NCBI GenBank assembly: GCA_022763165.1
Contig: JALEGO010000260.1
Span: 1 to 32,568, forward strand
Direction of reading: 5' to 3'
From: Flavobacteriales bacterium
GTDB lineage: Bacteria > Bacteroidota > Bacteroidia > Flavobacteriales_G > JALEGO01
Length of the DNA stretch: 32,568 bases
Under the pieces are notes generated by a model. It saw only the letters and a program-made list of their open reading frames with translations, had not been told where the DNA came from and made no database searches. Both the position numbers and the translations under genes were made by a program. Within the stretch, counting starts at the first letter, position 1, and each line of letters starts with the position of its first letter. Shown piece by piece: positions 16,259 through 23,679 of this stretch.

Positions 16259-16672
16259 CTACCACGTACTGATTTCCAATCGTGCTTTATCATATGCTTG
16301 ACCATAAGAATGACAAATGACTTGTGGAACTATAGGCGCAGATAGTATATTAATTCCTTGAAGCATTACACGCACAATGGGATTTGAAATGACTATATAA
16401 TTCTTGATAAACCTTCCTTTATATTTTTTCTCAAGAGCCTTTGAACGATGGGCTAAATCAACCTGACCTTTAAAATCGGATCCAGTTAATGCTGTCGTAT
16501 CCGTGATCAATACGAATTTTTCTGCAGCTCTACGAAACACAAGATCCTGAGTGTCAAACAACTCTTTGATGGCCTTTGGAGTCAGGGTGATATTCTTCAT
16601 TGAAATAGTAATGATTTGTAAATTACTAAAGTCAATGGTGCCTAAATGAAAATCGATTTGCTCTTCGTTCAT
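16259..16672 (-). CDS. Hypothetical cytosolic protein
   Basis: 137 aa, no signal peptide or membrane helix. The order of segments (…RRAAEKFVLITDTTALTGSDF, a Lys/Arg helix, KNYIVISNPIVRVMLQGINIL, then a Tyr/Ala helix) loosely resembles the STAS/SpoIIAA-like small alpha/beta proteins found as orphans in Bacteroidota, but I cannot assign it. A one-mismatch -7 box (TACTTTAG, minus strand, 16684-16691) with a TTG 21 nt upstream precedes the ATG by 11 nt, so it likely has its own promoter. It is 80 nt downstream of the M28 peptidase gene and convergent with the MORN gene. Confidence 0.65.
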   Translation of the reverse strand: MNEEQIDFHLGTIDFSNLQIITISMKNITLTPKAIKELFDTQDLVFRRAAEKFVLITDTTALTGSDFKGQVDLAHRSKALEKKYKGRFIKNYIVISNPIVRVMLQGINILSAPIVPQVICHSYGQAYDKARLEISTW

Positions 16673-16752
16673 GTTCCTAAATACTAAAGTAAGTATTAAT
16701 AGGTGTTTACCGCAATAGTTAGATGTTGATAATACTTGAGAATGATCTCAGG

Positions 16753-17763
16753 TTATTCAGAATAAATAACGGTTAATACTGTATGCCCAACAGCGTGCAG
16801 CGTTGGCTTATGAATAATGTCCATGGTGTCATCATGAGTATGATGAAAAGATCCAAAATCATTTACATCAGGGCGATAGTGAATAATATCAATGCTGGGA
16901 ATACCAGCAATGGCATTAACATACAAATGATCATCTGTTATACCCCTAAATTCTCTTTTAGGTATAAAATAATTCGAATAACCCAGTTTAGCCGCTGTAC
17001 TCCAAACCTTATTGACTATTGTTGGGGCATAGTTCATTGAATTCATCTCTTTTGGAAATACAGCATCTTTGGCACCAACCATGTCCAAAAGAATACCATA
17101 TTTGGCATAGTAATTTGGTATAGGGTTGTTTCTTGCCCAATATTGAGAGCCCAAACACCAAGTATTGGATTGGTGGGCAATAATCGTAGCATTTGGTTGC
17201 CCATAATCTTCTGCATCAAAGAAAACAATGTCCACTCCCACTCTTGGTTTGATCTCACTGTTGTTTATTGCTCTAGCAATTTCCAATAAAACCCCAACGC
17301 CACTTCCTCCATCATTGGCGGCATCTATAGGGACGGCCTTTCTTTCGTCATCACGATCTGCATAAGGTCTTGAGTCCCAGTGGGCAAAAAGCAATACTCG
17401 ATTTGGATTGGCAGAGTCATATTGAGCTATGATATTTTGAATTTGAAGTGTCTTCCCATTGTAGGCTTCTACTTCTGCTCTTTGACGGATAACTTTTAGG
17501 TCATATGACTCTAATGTCGAAACCAAATAATCGGCACATTTTTGATGGGCTTTCGTGTTTGGGACCCTTGGTCCAAATTGGACTTGTCTTTCTATAAATT
17601 TGTAGGCTGAATCAGCATTGAATTCTGGCGGTGGTAGTGGTTCAACCTTGGGCTTTTGTGCGGTAGGCTTTTTTTCCTTTTTTGGTTTTTGAGGTTCCTC
17701 ACATGCTCCCAAGAGCAACAAAAAACTACTCCATACAATTGTAATTTTTAGAATCTTATTCAT
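16753..17763 (-). CDS. M28-family lipoprotein, glutaminyl-peptide cyclotransferase-like
   Basis: 336 aa lipoprotein: N-terminal helix ending in the lipobox LLGAC (Cys21), then a Lys/Pro linker. The M28 fold is clear: LLFAHWDSRPYADRDD (His128, Asp130), AANDGGSGVGVLLEIARA (Asp151), VFFDAEDYG (Glu185) and HTHDD near the C-terminus, together the di-zinc site of the family. The WCLGSQYWA and ILLDMVGAKDAVFPKE segments are typical of glutaminyl cyclase-like members, which turn N-terminal Gln into pyroglutamate; an aminopeptidase is the alternative. Pyroglutamate formation on periplasmic Gln-ended proteins is known in Bacteroidota. Its start overlaps the cysS 3' end by 8 bp, so it is co-transcribed with cysS. 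Confidence 0.88.
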   Translation of the reverse strand: MNKILKITIVWSSFLLLLGACEEPQKPKKEKKPTAQKPKVEPLPPPEFNADSAYKFIERQVQFGPRVPNTKAHQKCADYLVSTLESYDLKVIRQRAEVEAYNGKTLQIQNIIAQYDSANPNRVLLFAHWDSRPYADRDDERKAVPIDAANDGGSGVGVLLEIARAINNSEIKPRVGVDIVFFDAEDYGQPNATIIAHQSNTWCLGSQYWARNNPIPNYYAKYGILLDMVGAKDAVFPKEMNSMNYAPTIVNKVWSTAAKLGYSNYFIPKREFRGITDDHLYVNAIAGIPSIDIIHYRPDVNDFGSFHHTHDDTMDIIHKPTLHAVGHTVLTVIYSE

Positions 17764-19252
17764 ATGACCATTCAGTTCCTTCCCTTGAATCCTTTAATGT
17801 GATGTTGAGATCGGACAATTTATTTCTGATCAAATCGGCAGTTCCAAAATCCTTATTGGATTTGGCTTGTGCTCTCAACTCAAGAATTAATTCCATTAAT
17901 TCGTTTTCAACTCCCTGGTTAGAAGTTGTTTGGGTTTCTAAACGAAGACCCAAAACGTCTATCATGAATTCTTCAACGAGACTTTTGACTTGTTCAAGGT
18001 CATGAGCGGAAATGCCTTCCCCGGAAATCCTTTTATTAACTTCTGTTGATAGACCATATAGATGCGAGATAAGAAGAGGGGAATTAAAGTTATCATTCAT
18101 TGCTGAATAAAACTTCTTCTTAAACGCTGCATAATCAAATTCGGGAGCATCATTATTTGGTACAAGTTCTTGTAGTTTATTGTACATCTCAGTCAGCTTA
18201 TCATATCCTTTTTCAGCATCTGAAAGCGCTTTGTTTGTAAGATCTAAAGGATTTGTGTAATGAGAAAGTAGCATCAAAAAACGCGCCATCATGGGTGAAT
18301 AACCCTTGGAAATATGTTCGGAGCCACCAGCAAAAAGCTCTTGGGGAGTGATAGAATTTCCATCGCTCTTAGACATCTTTTTGCCATTCAATAAGAGCAT
18401 GTTTCCATGTAACCAATATTTTGCTGGTTGTTTGCCACAAGATCCCGCATTTTGGGCGATTTCATTTTCATGATGAGGGAACTTAAGATCACCGCCTCCA
18501 CCATGAATATCAAAGGTTTCGCCTAAATACTTCGTGCTCATTGCCGAACATTCCAAATGCCATCCTGGAAACCCAATTGACCATGGTGATTTCCACTTCA
18601 TAATATGTTCTGGAGCCGCTTTGATCCAAATAGCGAAATCGGAAGCGTTTCTTTTTTCACCTTGATTTTTTAGATCTCGTGTTTCGGTAAACAAGTCCTC
18701 TAAAATGCGTCCTGATAATTTTCCATAGTTATATCCCTCGATATTTGATTCGTTGGCAAATTTTTGCGTATCGAAGTAAACAGAACCGTTAACAACATAA
18801 GCAAAACCATTGTCCAGAATCTTCTGAACCATATCAATCTGTTCAATAATGTGACCAGTGGCTCTTGGTTCAATATCAGGAGGAGCAATATTGAAGATTT
18901 GCATCATATCATGAAACCCCAGAGTGTAACGCTGTGTAACCTCCATGGGTTCAATTTTCTCGAGCCTAGCTTTCTTTGATATTTTATCTTCAGCACCAAT
19001 GTCCGCATCGCCCTCTAAATGACCAACGTCCGTAATGTTTCTTACATATCGAACTTTGTAACCCAAATGTTTCAAGTAGCGATAAATAACATCAAAACTG
19101 ATAAAAGTCCTACAGTTGCCTAAATGAACATCACTATAAACTGTTGGCCCACAGACGTACATGCCTACATATCCCGGAATAATAGTAGAAAAAGGCTCCT
19201 TCTGTGCGGTTAACGTGTTGTAAACGTGTAAGTCTTTGTGTTCTGGTTTCAT
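17756..19252 (-). CDS. cysS: Cysteine--tRNA ligase
   Basis: 498 aa class I aminoacyl-tRNA synthetase. The zinc and ATP motifs are in the N-terminus (MYVCGPTVYSDVHLGN: Cys34, HLGN 43-46); GWHLECSAMSTKYLG and GGGGDLKFPHHENEIAQ contain the other zinc ligands and the Cys-binding pocket. KMSKS is at 292-296. The C-terminal DALR-like helical domain is present and the length is normal. It charges tRNA-Cys. A near-consensus promoter (TTG-N20-TACTTTCG) precedes it, and it is divergent from the BlaI gene, so the 151-bp spacer holds the control regions of both. The M28 lipoprotein gene overlaps its end. Confidence 0.97.
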   Translation of the reverse strand: MKPEHKDLHVYNTLTAQKEPFSTIIPGYVGMYVCGPTVYSDVHLGNCRTFISFDVIYRYLKHLGYKVRYVRNITDVGHLEGDADIGAEDKISKKARLEKIEPMEVTQRYTLGFHDMMQIFNIAPPDIEPRATGHIIEQIDMVQKILDNGFAYVVNGSVYFDTQKFANESNIEGYNYGKLSGRILEDLFTETRDLKNQGEKRNASDFAIWIKAAPEHIMKWKSPWSIGFPGWHLECSAMSTKYLGETFDIHGGGGDLKFPHHENEIAQNAGSCGKQPAKYWLHGNMLLLNGKKMSKSDGNSITPQELFAGGSEHISKGYSPMMARFLMLLSHYTNPLDLTNKALSDAEKGYDKLTEMYNKLQELVPNNDAPEFDYAAFKKKFYSAMNDNFNSPLLISHLYGLSTEVNKRISGEGISAHDLEQVKSLVEEFMIDVLGLRLETQTTSNQGVENELMELILELRAQAKSNKDFGTADLIRNKLSDLNITLKDSREGTEWSYE

Positions 19253-19269
19253 GTATCAGTTAAGAGCTA

Positions 19270-19277
19270 CGAAAGTA
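19270..19277 (-). promoter_or_regulatory. Candidate promoter (TTG-N20-TACTTTCG) of cysS
   Basis: On the minus strand TACTTTCG differs from TAnnTTTG at one base and has a TTG 20 nt upstream, the usual spacing. It ends 17 nt before the cysS ATG. Confidence 0.5.
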
Positions 19278-19371
19278 GGGGATTAAAGATGAATGAACAA
19301 GAAATTTTGACGCTTGTGAATACGGAAAATCAATTTAAAGAAGCCAGGATTTTTTTTATTCGAATTAAATA

Positions 19372-19385
19372 ACTACAATTGTAGT
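19372..19385 (+). promoter_or_regulatory. BlaI-type operator 1 (perfect palindrome ACTACAATTGTAGT)
   Basis: A perfect 14-bp palindrome containing TACA-N2-TGTA, the core of BlaI/MecI operators, 18 bp upstream of the blaI-like ATG. Its TACAATTG half is also a one-mismatch -7 box, so bound repressor would cover the promoter. Confidence 0.8.
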
Positions 19386-19391
19386 AATAAA

Positions 19392-19405
19392 ACTACAGTT
19401 GTAAT
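19392..19405 (+). promoter_or_regulatory. BlaI-type operator 2 (ACTACAGTTGTAAT)
   Basis: A second TACA-N2-TGTA site exactly 20 bp downstream of the first (two helical turns, same face), overlapping the start codon of the repressor gene. Tandem dyads in front of a BlaI-family gene indicate autorepression. Confidence 0.78.
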
Positions 19406-19781
19406 GAAATCGCTTAACGACTCGGAACTCCAAATAATGGAATACTTGTGGAAGCTGAAAAAAGCATTTCTTAAAGAAATTGTTGATCAATTTCCTGACC
19501 CAAAACCTGCTTATACCACAATTTCCACTCTGGTAAAAAGGATGTGCGATAAAGAATATATTGGGTTCAAAAAGTACGGAAGAGACAAACATTATTTCCC
19601 TATTTTGGAGAAAAAGAACTACTTCTCTTCAAAATTGAAAACGATGGTTAACGACTTTTTCAATAACTCCAATACACAGTTTGCTTCATTTTTCACTAAA
19701 AACTCCAACATGAGTTTAAATGAACTTGAAGAATTGCAGAAATTGATAAACCAAGAGATTCTAAAAAAGAAAAATGATTAA
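19404..19781 (+). CDS. BlaI/MecI/CopY-family transcriptional repressor
   Basis: 125 aa, the normal length of the family. The N-terminal winged helix (LNDSELQIMEYLWKLKKAFLKEIVDQF, then the recognition region AYTTISTLVKRMCDKEYIG and the wing RDKHYFPI) is clear; the C-terminal helices serve dimerisation. Such repressors bind TACA/TGTA dyads and are released when a partner BlaR1-type protease triggers their cleavage. Two matching dyads lie just upstream, one overlapping the ATG. The gene overlaps the M56 protease gene by 8 bp, so the pair is translationally coupled. Divergent from cysS. Confidence 0.95.
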   Translation: MKSLNDSELQIMEYLWKLKKAFLKEIVDQFPDPKPAYTTISTLVKRMCDKEYIGFKKYGRDKHYFPILEKKNYFSSKLKTMVNDFFNNSNTQFASFFTKNSNMSLNELEELQKLINQEILKKKND

Positions 19782-21198
19782 AAATCTCATACTTGTAAAT
19801 GTTATTCTAGCCATTTCTTATTTAATGTACTGGTGTCTATTGCGTAGGTCAACAAGATATCAGTTCAAGAGGTTTTATATGCTCTCAGTAATGTTTTTGG
19901 CCTTAATAATACCATGGCTTCAATTTGAGGGACCAATCGAGGTACCTGTGCAAACAGCGAGTTTCGTTTCCAACAATATAGCGGAAAATCTAAACGTTTC
20001 GCAAGAGGTTTTTTATGATTCTATTTCGCAGGAATCTCGAGAAACACCCTTATTGTTACTGATCTATCTTTCAATTTCCATTCTTTTCTTAATCCGATTT
20101 ATGCTCAACCTCATAAAATTGGTTCGAAAGACTGTCAAGTTTATTCTGCCAATAAAGGTTAATGGTCTAAATGTGGTGATGTTACAAGGAAAAGGTCAAT
20201 TGTTCAGCTTTTTCAATTTTGTATTTTCTTCATCAGATCGGTTTTCCTCTTTATATAATAGTAATGCCATCTCTCTACATGAAAGAGCCCACAGCCGTCA
20301 ACTTCATTCATTAGATATTATATTCTCGGAATTGATAATCTGTATTATGTGGTTCAACCCTTTTGCTTGGTTGTTTAGAAAAGCCATTGCAGACAATCAC
20401 GAATATCTTGCTGATCAAGCAGTGTTGGATGAAGGAGTTTCCAAAGAAGAATATATGCAGGTAATGGTGGATCATCAGATTTCAACAAATTCACCTCTTG
20501 CCAGCGCTTTTAGTTATTTACAAACCAAAAAAAGAATTAAAATGTTAAACAGAAAATCAAAAAGAAGTTTAGAATACTTTAGGATAGGTGTTATTGTTTG
20601 TATGAGTGTTGCTGTTTTTTCATGCAGTACAGTAAAAATTGAACATAAACCAATTGTTGTGGTTATTGATGCTGGACATGGCGGAAAAGACCCTGGTTGC
20701 AATGTAGATGAAATCAATGAAAAGGACATTGTATTGAACATTAGCAATATGTTGGCCGCATATTCCCATAAAGATAACATTGAAATCCGAGTCACCAGAC
20801 ATGAAGATCAGTTTCAGGAGCTTCATTCCCGCCTAGATTACATAAAGAAGATTGAACCAGACATGTTTATCTCCTTACATGTTAACCATGCTTCTAACCC
20901 GGAAGTTTCAGGTGCGGAAGCTTATTATTATAGTGGTCCAAGTGAAGAGCGTTCGATGCGACTGGCGGAATCTTTGCTTTCAGAGTTATCGGATCATACG
21001 CAAGATTCAAAATTGGCCCCGGCTCGATTTTATTTGCTCAAAAACACAAATTGTCCTGGAACAATCTTAGAGCTAGGTTTTTTATCAAACTCTGGAGACA
21101 GGGAGTTCTTGAACCAATCAGAAAATCAGGCTTTGGTGGCACAATCAATTTTCGAGGGAATTCGTAAATTTCGAGATCAAAGCTTATACGGTTATTAA
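19774..21198 (+). CDS. BlaR1-like M56 membrane metallopeptidase fused to N-acetylmuramoyl-L-alanine amidase
   Basis: 474 aa. The N-terminal part (1-~285) is a BlaR1/MecR1-type M56 domain: membrane helices near residues 5-22, 34-50, 92-114 and 264-284, with HERAH (169-173) as the HExxH zinc site and NHEYLADQAVLDEG after it. The C-terminal part (~292-474) is a complete Amidase_3 domain with VIDAGHGGKDPG (His302), NEKDIVLN (Glu316), ISLHVN (His369) and the catalytic Glu433 in ILELGFLSN. By analogy with BlaR1 topology, the amidase lies outside the inner membrane, where BlaR1 has its penicillin-binding sensor; peptidoglycan may therefore be the signal or substrate. It overlaps the BlaI gene by 8 bp. 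More usual Bacteroidota relatives carry TonB or other tails. Confidence 0.92.
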   Translation: MIKNLILVNVILAISYLMYWCLLRRSTRYQFKRFYMLSVMFLALIIPWLQFEGPIEVPVQTASFVSNNIAENLNVSQEVFYDSISQESRETPLLLLIYLSISILFLIRFMLNLIKLVRKTVKFILPIKVNGLNVVMLQGKGQLFSFFNFVFSSSDRFSSLYNSNAISLHERAHSRQLHSLDIIFSELIICIMWFNPFAWLFRKAIADNHEYLADQAVLDEGVSKEEYMQVMVDHQISTNSPLASAFSYLQTKKRIKMLNRKSKRSLEYFRIGVIVCMSVAVFSCSTVKIEHKPIVVVIDAGHGGKDPGCNVDEINEKDIVLNISNMLAAYSHKDNIEIRVTRHEDQFQELHSRLDYIKKIEPDMFISLHVNHASNPEVSGAEAYYYSGPSEERSMRLAESLLSELSDHTQDSKLAPARFYLLKNTNCPGTILELGFLSNSGDREFLNQSENQALVAQSIFEGIRKFRDQSLYGY

Positions 21199-21289
21199 CT
21201 CAATTACTCGAAAACACGAAATCAAAAGACGCACTGATCTTGTCATCGATGCCTATACTGCAAATGGGATTGTCTCATCGATTGAGGTT

Positions 21290-21922
21290 TTGCATCAAAA
21301 TTTACTCCTTCAAAAGATTAAGTTTCCACTATTGGAATATGCGGGTAAAAATTTATTCGAAAAAATTTCAGAGAAAGATCGTTTTTCGTTTTGTGATGAA
21401 GTAGAACGCCTCAAAACAATGGGAGGCAACGTTCTATTAGGAATCATGCTCCAGTTGCACATAGAGCAATCGTTTAAGGAATCGTTTTCAAAGGCTGCAG
21501 AGTATATATCAATGGCTGATATTTGGTATGTATGCGACATCATTGGGGAAAGGGTTTTTGGGTATGGATTGGTTTCAAGACCAAAGGATACATTCCCGGA
21601 AATTGTCAAATTGTTTGGCCATGAAAGTGACTGGGTCGTTCGAGCCTTAGGCGCTGGAGTGCATTATGCGACAAAAAAGGGTCTTTCAAAACAGTATGTT
21701 GAACAGATCTTTCCGTTTCTACTGCAAAAAGGGAAGTCACGAAATAAAGAAATAAAACAAGGTATTGGTTGGGCTGCCAAGACAATTGCCAAGTTTCACC
21801 CAGCCGTCATAAAGTCATTTAATTCTGAAATACAGGACAAAGAAAAAGTAGGCCAGTGGTTTCGGACAAAGGTTAGAATTGGATTGAATCGAAATGCTTA
21901 TGCCCAAGGAAATCGAAGTTAA
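21290..21922 (+). CDS. AlkD-like HEAT-repeat protein (putative DNA alkylation repair)
   Basis: At least 210 aa, all-helical HEAT-like repeats. WYVCDIIGERVFG has the W-x3-D spacing of the Trp/Asp pair of AlkD glycosylases (W109/D113 in Bacillus cereus), and ESDWVVRALGAGVHYATKKG resembles the following W-x-x-R repeat. AlkD-type enzymes remove bulky or cationic alkylated bases. The tracked start is TTG. The frame is open upstream to 21113, and the segment VINSITRKHEIKRRTDLVIDAY reads as protein, so translation may begin at a non-ATG codon near 21194-21203, touching the stop of the previous gene; the real length may be about 240 aa. It overlaps the radical SAM gene by 29 bp. Confidence 0.65.
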   Translation: MHQNLLLQKIKFPLLEYAGKNLFEKISEKDRFSFCDEVERLKTMGGNVLLGIMLQLHIEQSFKESFSKAAEYISMADIWYVCDIIGERVFGYGLVSRPKDTFPEIVKLFGHESDWVVRALGAGVHYATKKGLSKQYVEQIFPFLLQKGKSRNKEIKQGIGWAAKTIAKFHPAVIKSFNSEIQDKEKVGQWFRTKVRIGLNRNAYAQGNRS

Positions 21923-22823
21923 ATCTGTGCTTAATAAAACCAAGAGAAGAGATCCTTGGTTTTTAGATGACTATACCTTCAATCCCTACAGCAGTTGTTC
22001 GTTTAATTGTCTTTACTGCTACATTAGAGGTAGCAAATACGGAGAAAACTTGGCAGAGAGTTTATCAGTAAAAACAAATGCTATTGAAATTTTGGAAAAA
22101 CAATTATCCTCAAGAGCTAAGAAAGAGCAATATGGATACATTGTTATTTCAAGTGCAACGGATCCCTATTTGAAAATAGAGAAGGAGTACCAATTGACTA
22201 GAGCCGCTCTTGAGATCATAGAAAAATACAGGTTTCCTGTACATGTAATCACGAAATCCGATTTAGTTGAACGCGATTTTGATTTACTGAAGAAAATTGA
22301 CTCAAATGCCATTATTCCCAAGAGCTTGAATTTGAAACGAGGAGTAATCATGAGTTTTTCTTTTTCTACTATTGAGGATCAAATAGGGGCGCTATTTGAG
22401 TCAGGAGCCACCAAACCGTCTTTGAGAATCAACACCGTGCGAAGAGCGCTTTCTGAAGATTTTCTCACAGGAATAAGTTTTATGCCACTTATCCCTTACA
22501 TATCAGACACCACTTCTCATTTGACAAGTGCATTTGCAATCTTTCAGAACCTTGGCGTAGATTACATTTTGCCAGCAACAATTACTCTTTTTGGAAATGG
22601 TAAGTCAGATAGTAAAACCTTGATCATGAAAATGGTTCAAAAACACTTCCCTGAATTGATTGATAAATACAATAAATTTTTTGAAAACAGTAATCAAATG
22701 CCTGAATATTATAGGAAGGCTTTTAAGGCTAAAATGCAAGAATTATGTGCCCAATATGATATTCCACAAGGGATTCTCTTAGCCGAGAAAGGTCAAGCTA
22801 TTCGCGAATACCTTCCCGAATAG
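21894..22823 (+). CDS. SPL-like radical SAM protein (spore photoproduct lyase family)
   Basis: 309 aa. The cluster motif NPYSSCSFNCLYCY (Cys35, Cys39, Cys42) and the following VISSATDPYLKIEKEYQLTRAALEII mark the SplB-like/Rv2578c radical SAM group, which includes the repair enzyme of spore photoproduct; the substrate of non-sporulating members is unknown. VHVITKSDLVERDFDLL and FSTIEDQIGALFESGATKPSLRI fit the same group. It overlaps the AlkD-like gene by 29 bp, so the two are translated together; an alternative ATG lies two codons downstream (21900). Its end overlaps the convergent glycosyltransferase by 26 bp. Confidence 0.9.
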   Translation: MLMPKEIEVKSVLNKTKRRDPWFLDDYTFNPYSSCSFNCLYCYIRGSKYGENLAESLSVKTNAIEILEKQLSSRAKKEQYGYIVISSATDPYLKIEKEYQLTRAALEIIEKYRFPVHVITKSDLVERDFDLLKKIDSNAIIPKSLNLKRGVIMSFSFSTIEDQIGALFESGATKPSLRINTVRRALSEDFLTGISFMPLIPYISDTTSHLTSAFAIFQNLGVDYILPATITLFGNGKSDSKTLIMKMVQKHFPELIDKYNKFFENSNQMPEYYRKAFKAKMQELCAQYDIPQGILLAEKGQAIREYLPE

Positions 22824-23559
22824 TTTTGTATTTCAAAAAACTTCCAAGTGCCGAGATCCTAGCAATTTCGAAACCAGAAAGTCCATCTAAAAAACCGAAT
22901 TTGAGCAAGAAGGTTTCAATAAACTTGGCGAAAGCAGACACATAAGGTTTAAAAAAACCTACGCTTTTTCCATTTTGAATAGCACGATCAGCAGCCAGCA
23001 AAGCATATTTTTTTGACCTTTCTAAATGCTCTTGAGTTGAATTGTACGAATAATGTAATAGGTCGCCTTTGAGTTTGGTGTTGGATGTTGAACTGGGAAC
23101 GACTAATGTTTCATGTACGAAGTCTCCCTCCCAGAAAACTTCATTTCTGTTGAATATTCTAATCTTTTCATCGGGATACCAACCTGAGAAACGAATCCAT
23201 TTGCCCACATAGTTATTTTTTCGATTAAATGAATAGGTACCTTTGAGTCCTTTAGTTAAAGCTTTTTTTATGCTAGTTTTTAAGGATTCGCTTAAGATCT
23301 CATCAGCGTCTATACTTAAAACAAAATCAGAACTGACAAGTGAGTTTGCATAGTTTTTAGTTGCTGCATACCCTTTCCATTCAGTGGTGAAAACTTTGGC
23401 TCCTGCTCTCTCAGCAAACTTCAACGTGTTGTCCGAACTGCCAGAATCCATCACAACGATTTCTTTACAAACTTCAGATAATGATTGAATGCAGCGCTCA
23501 ATATTTTGCGCCTCATTTTTTGTTATAATCACAGCCGATAGGGTTTGCTCAGGCATCAT
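22798..23559 (-). CDS. Family 2 glycosyltransferase (WaaE/KdtX-like)
   Basis: 253 aa GT-A fold enzyme. The N-terminus (LSAVIITKNEAQNIERCIQSL, EIVVMDSGSSDNTLKFAE) binds the nucleotide sugar and DADEI is the metal-binding DxD-type motif. The C-terminal part (YVGKWIRFSGWYPDEKIRIFNR, then a His-containing loop and a hydrophobic stretch) is typical of the WaaE/KdtX-like group, which adds sugars to lipopolysaccharide core or other surface glycans at the inner face of the membrane. The start has two adjacent ATGs (23557 and 23554). A one-mismatch -7 box (TAATATTG) with a TTG 20 nt upstream lies next to them. The true acceptor is unknown. Confidence 0.9.
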   Translation of the reverse strand: MMPEQTLSAVIITKNEAQNIERCIQSLSEVCKEIVVMDSGSSDNTLKFAERAGAKVFTTEWKGYAATKNYANSLVSSDFVLSIDADEILSESLKTSIKKALTKGLKGTYSFNRKNNYVGKWIRFSGWYPDEKIRIFNRNEVFWEGDFVHETLVVPSSTSNTKLKGDLLHYSYNSTQEHLERSKKYALLAADRAIQNGKSVGFFKPYVSAFAKFIETFLLKFGFLDGLSGFEIARISALGSFLKYKTIREGIRE

Positions 23560-23657
23560 ACAATATTAGGCTTTTATGCTTTGACCATCAAGTTTATGGT
23601 GGCAAGAAAAACTTTCAACATCTTACTTTTACTGGCGTCTTCTTAAACAGATATTTG

Positions 23658-23665
23658 TAATTTCG
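23658..23665 (+). promoter_or_regulatory. Candidate -7 box (TAATTTCG) of polA
   Basis: Differs from TAnnTTTG at one position and ends 14 nt before the polA ATG; the same TTCG variant occurs at cysS. Confidence 0.35.
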
Positions 23666-23679
23666 GACAAAATCTTGCC

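Noticed and set aside
19774-21198. Calling the BlaI/BlaR1-like pair a beta-lactam resistance system
   Set aside because: There is no beta-lactamase gene and no penicillin-binding sensor domain; the C-terminus is an amidase.
22240-22247. TACATGTA palindrome inside the radical SAM gene as a third BlaI operator
   Set aside because: It lacks the two-base centre of the TACA-N2-TGTA operators and sits deep in a coding sequence.
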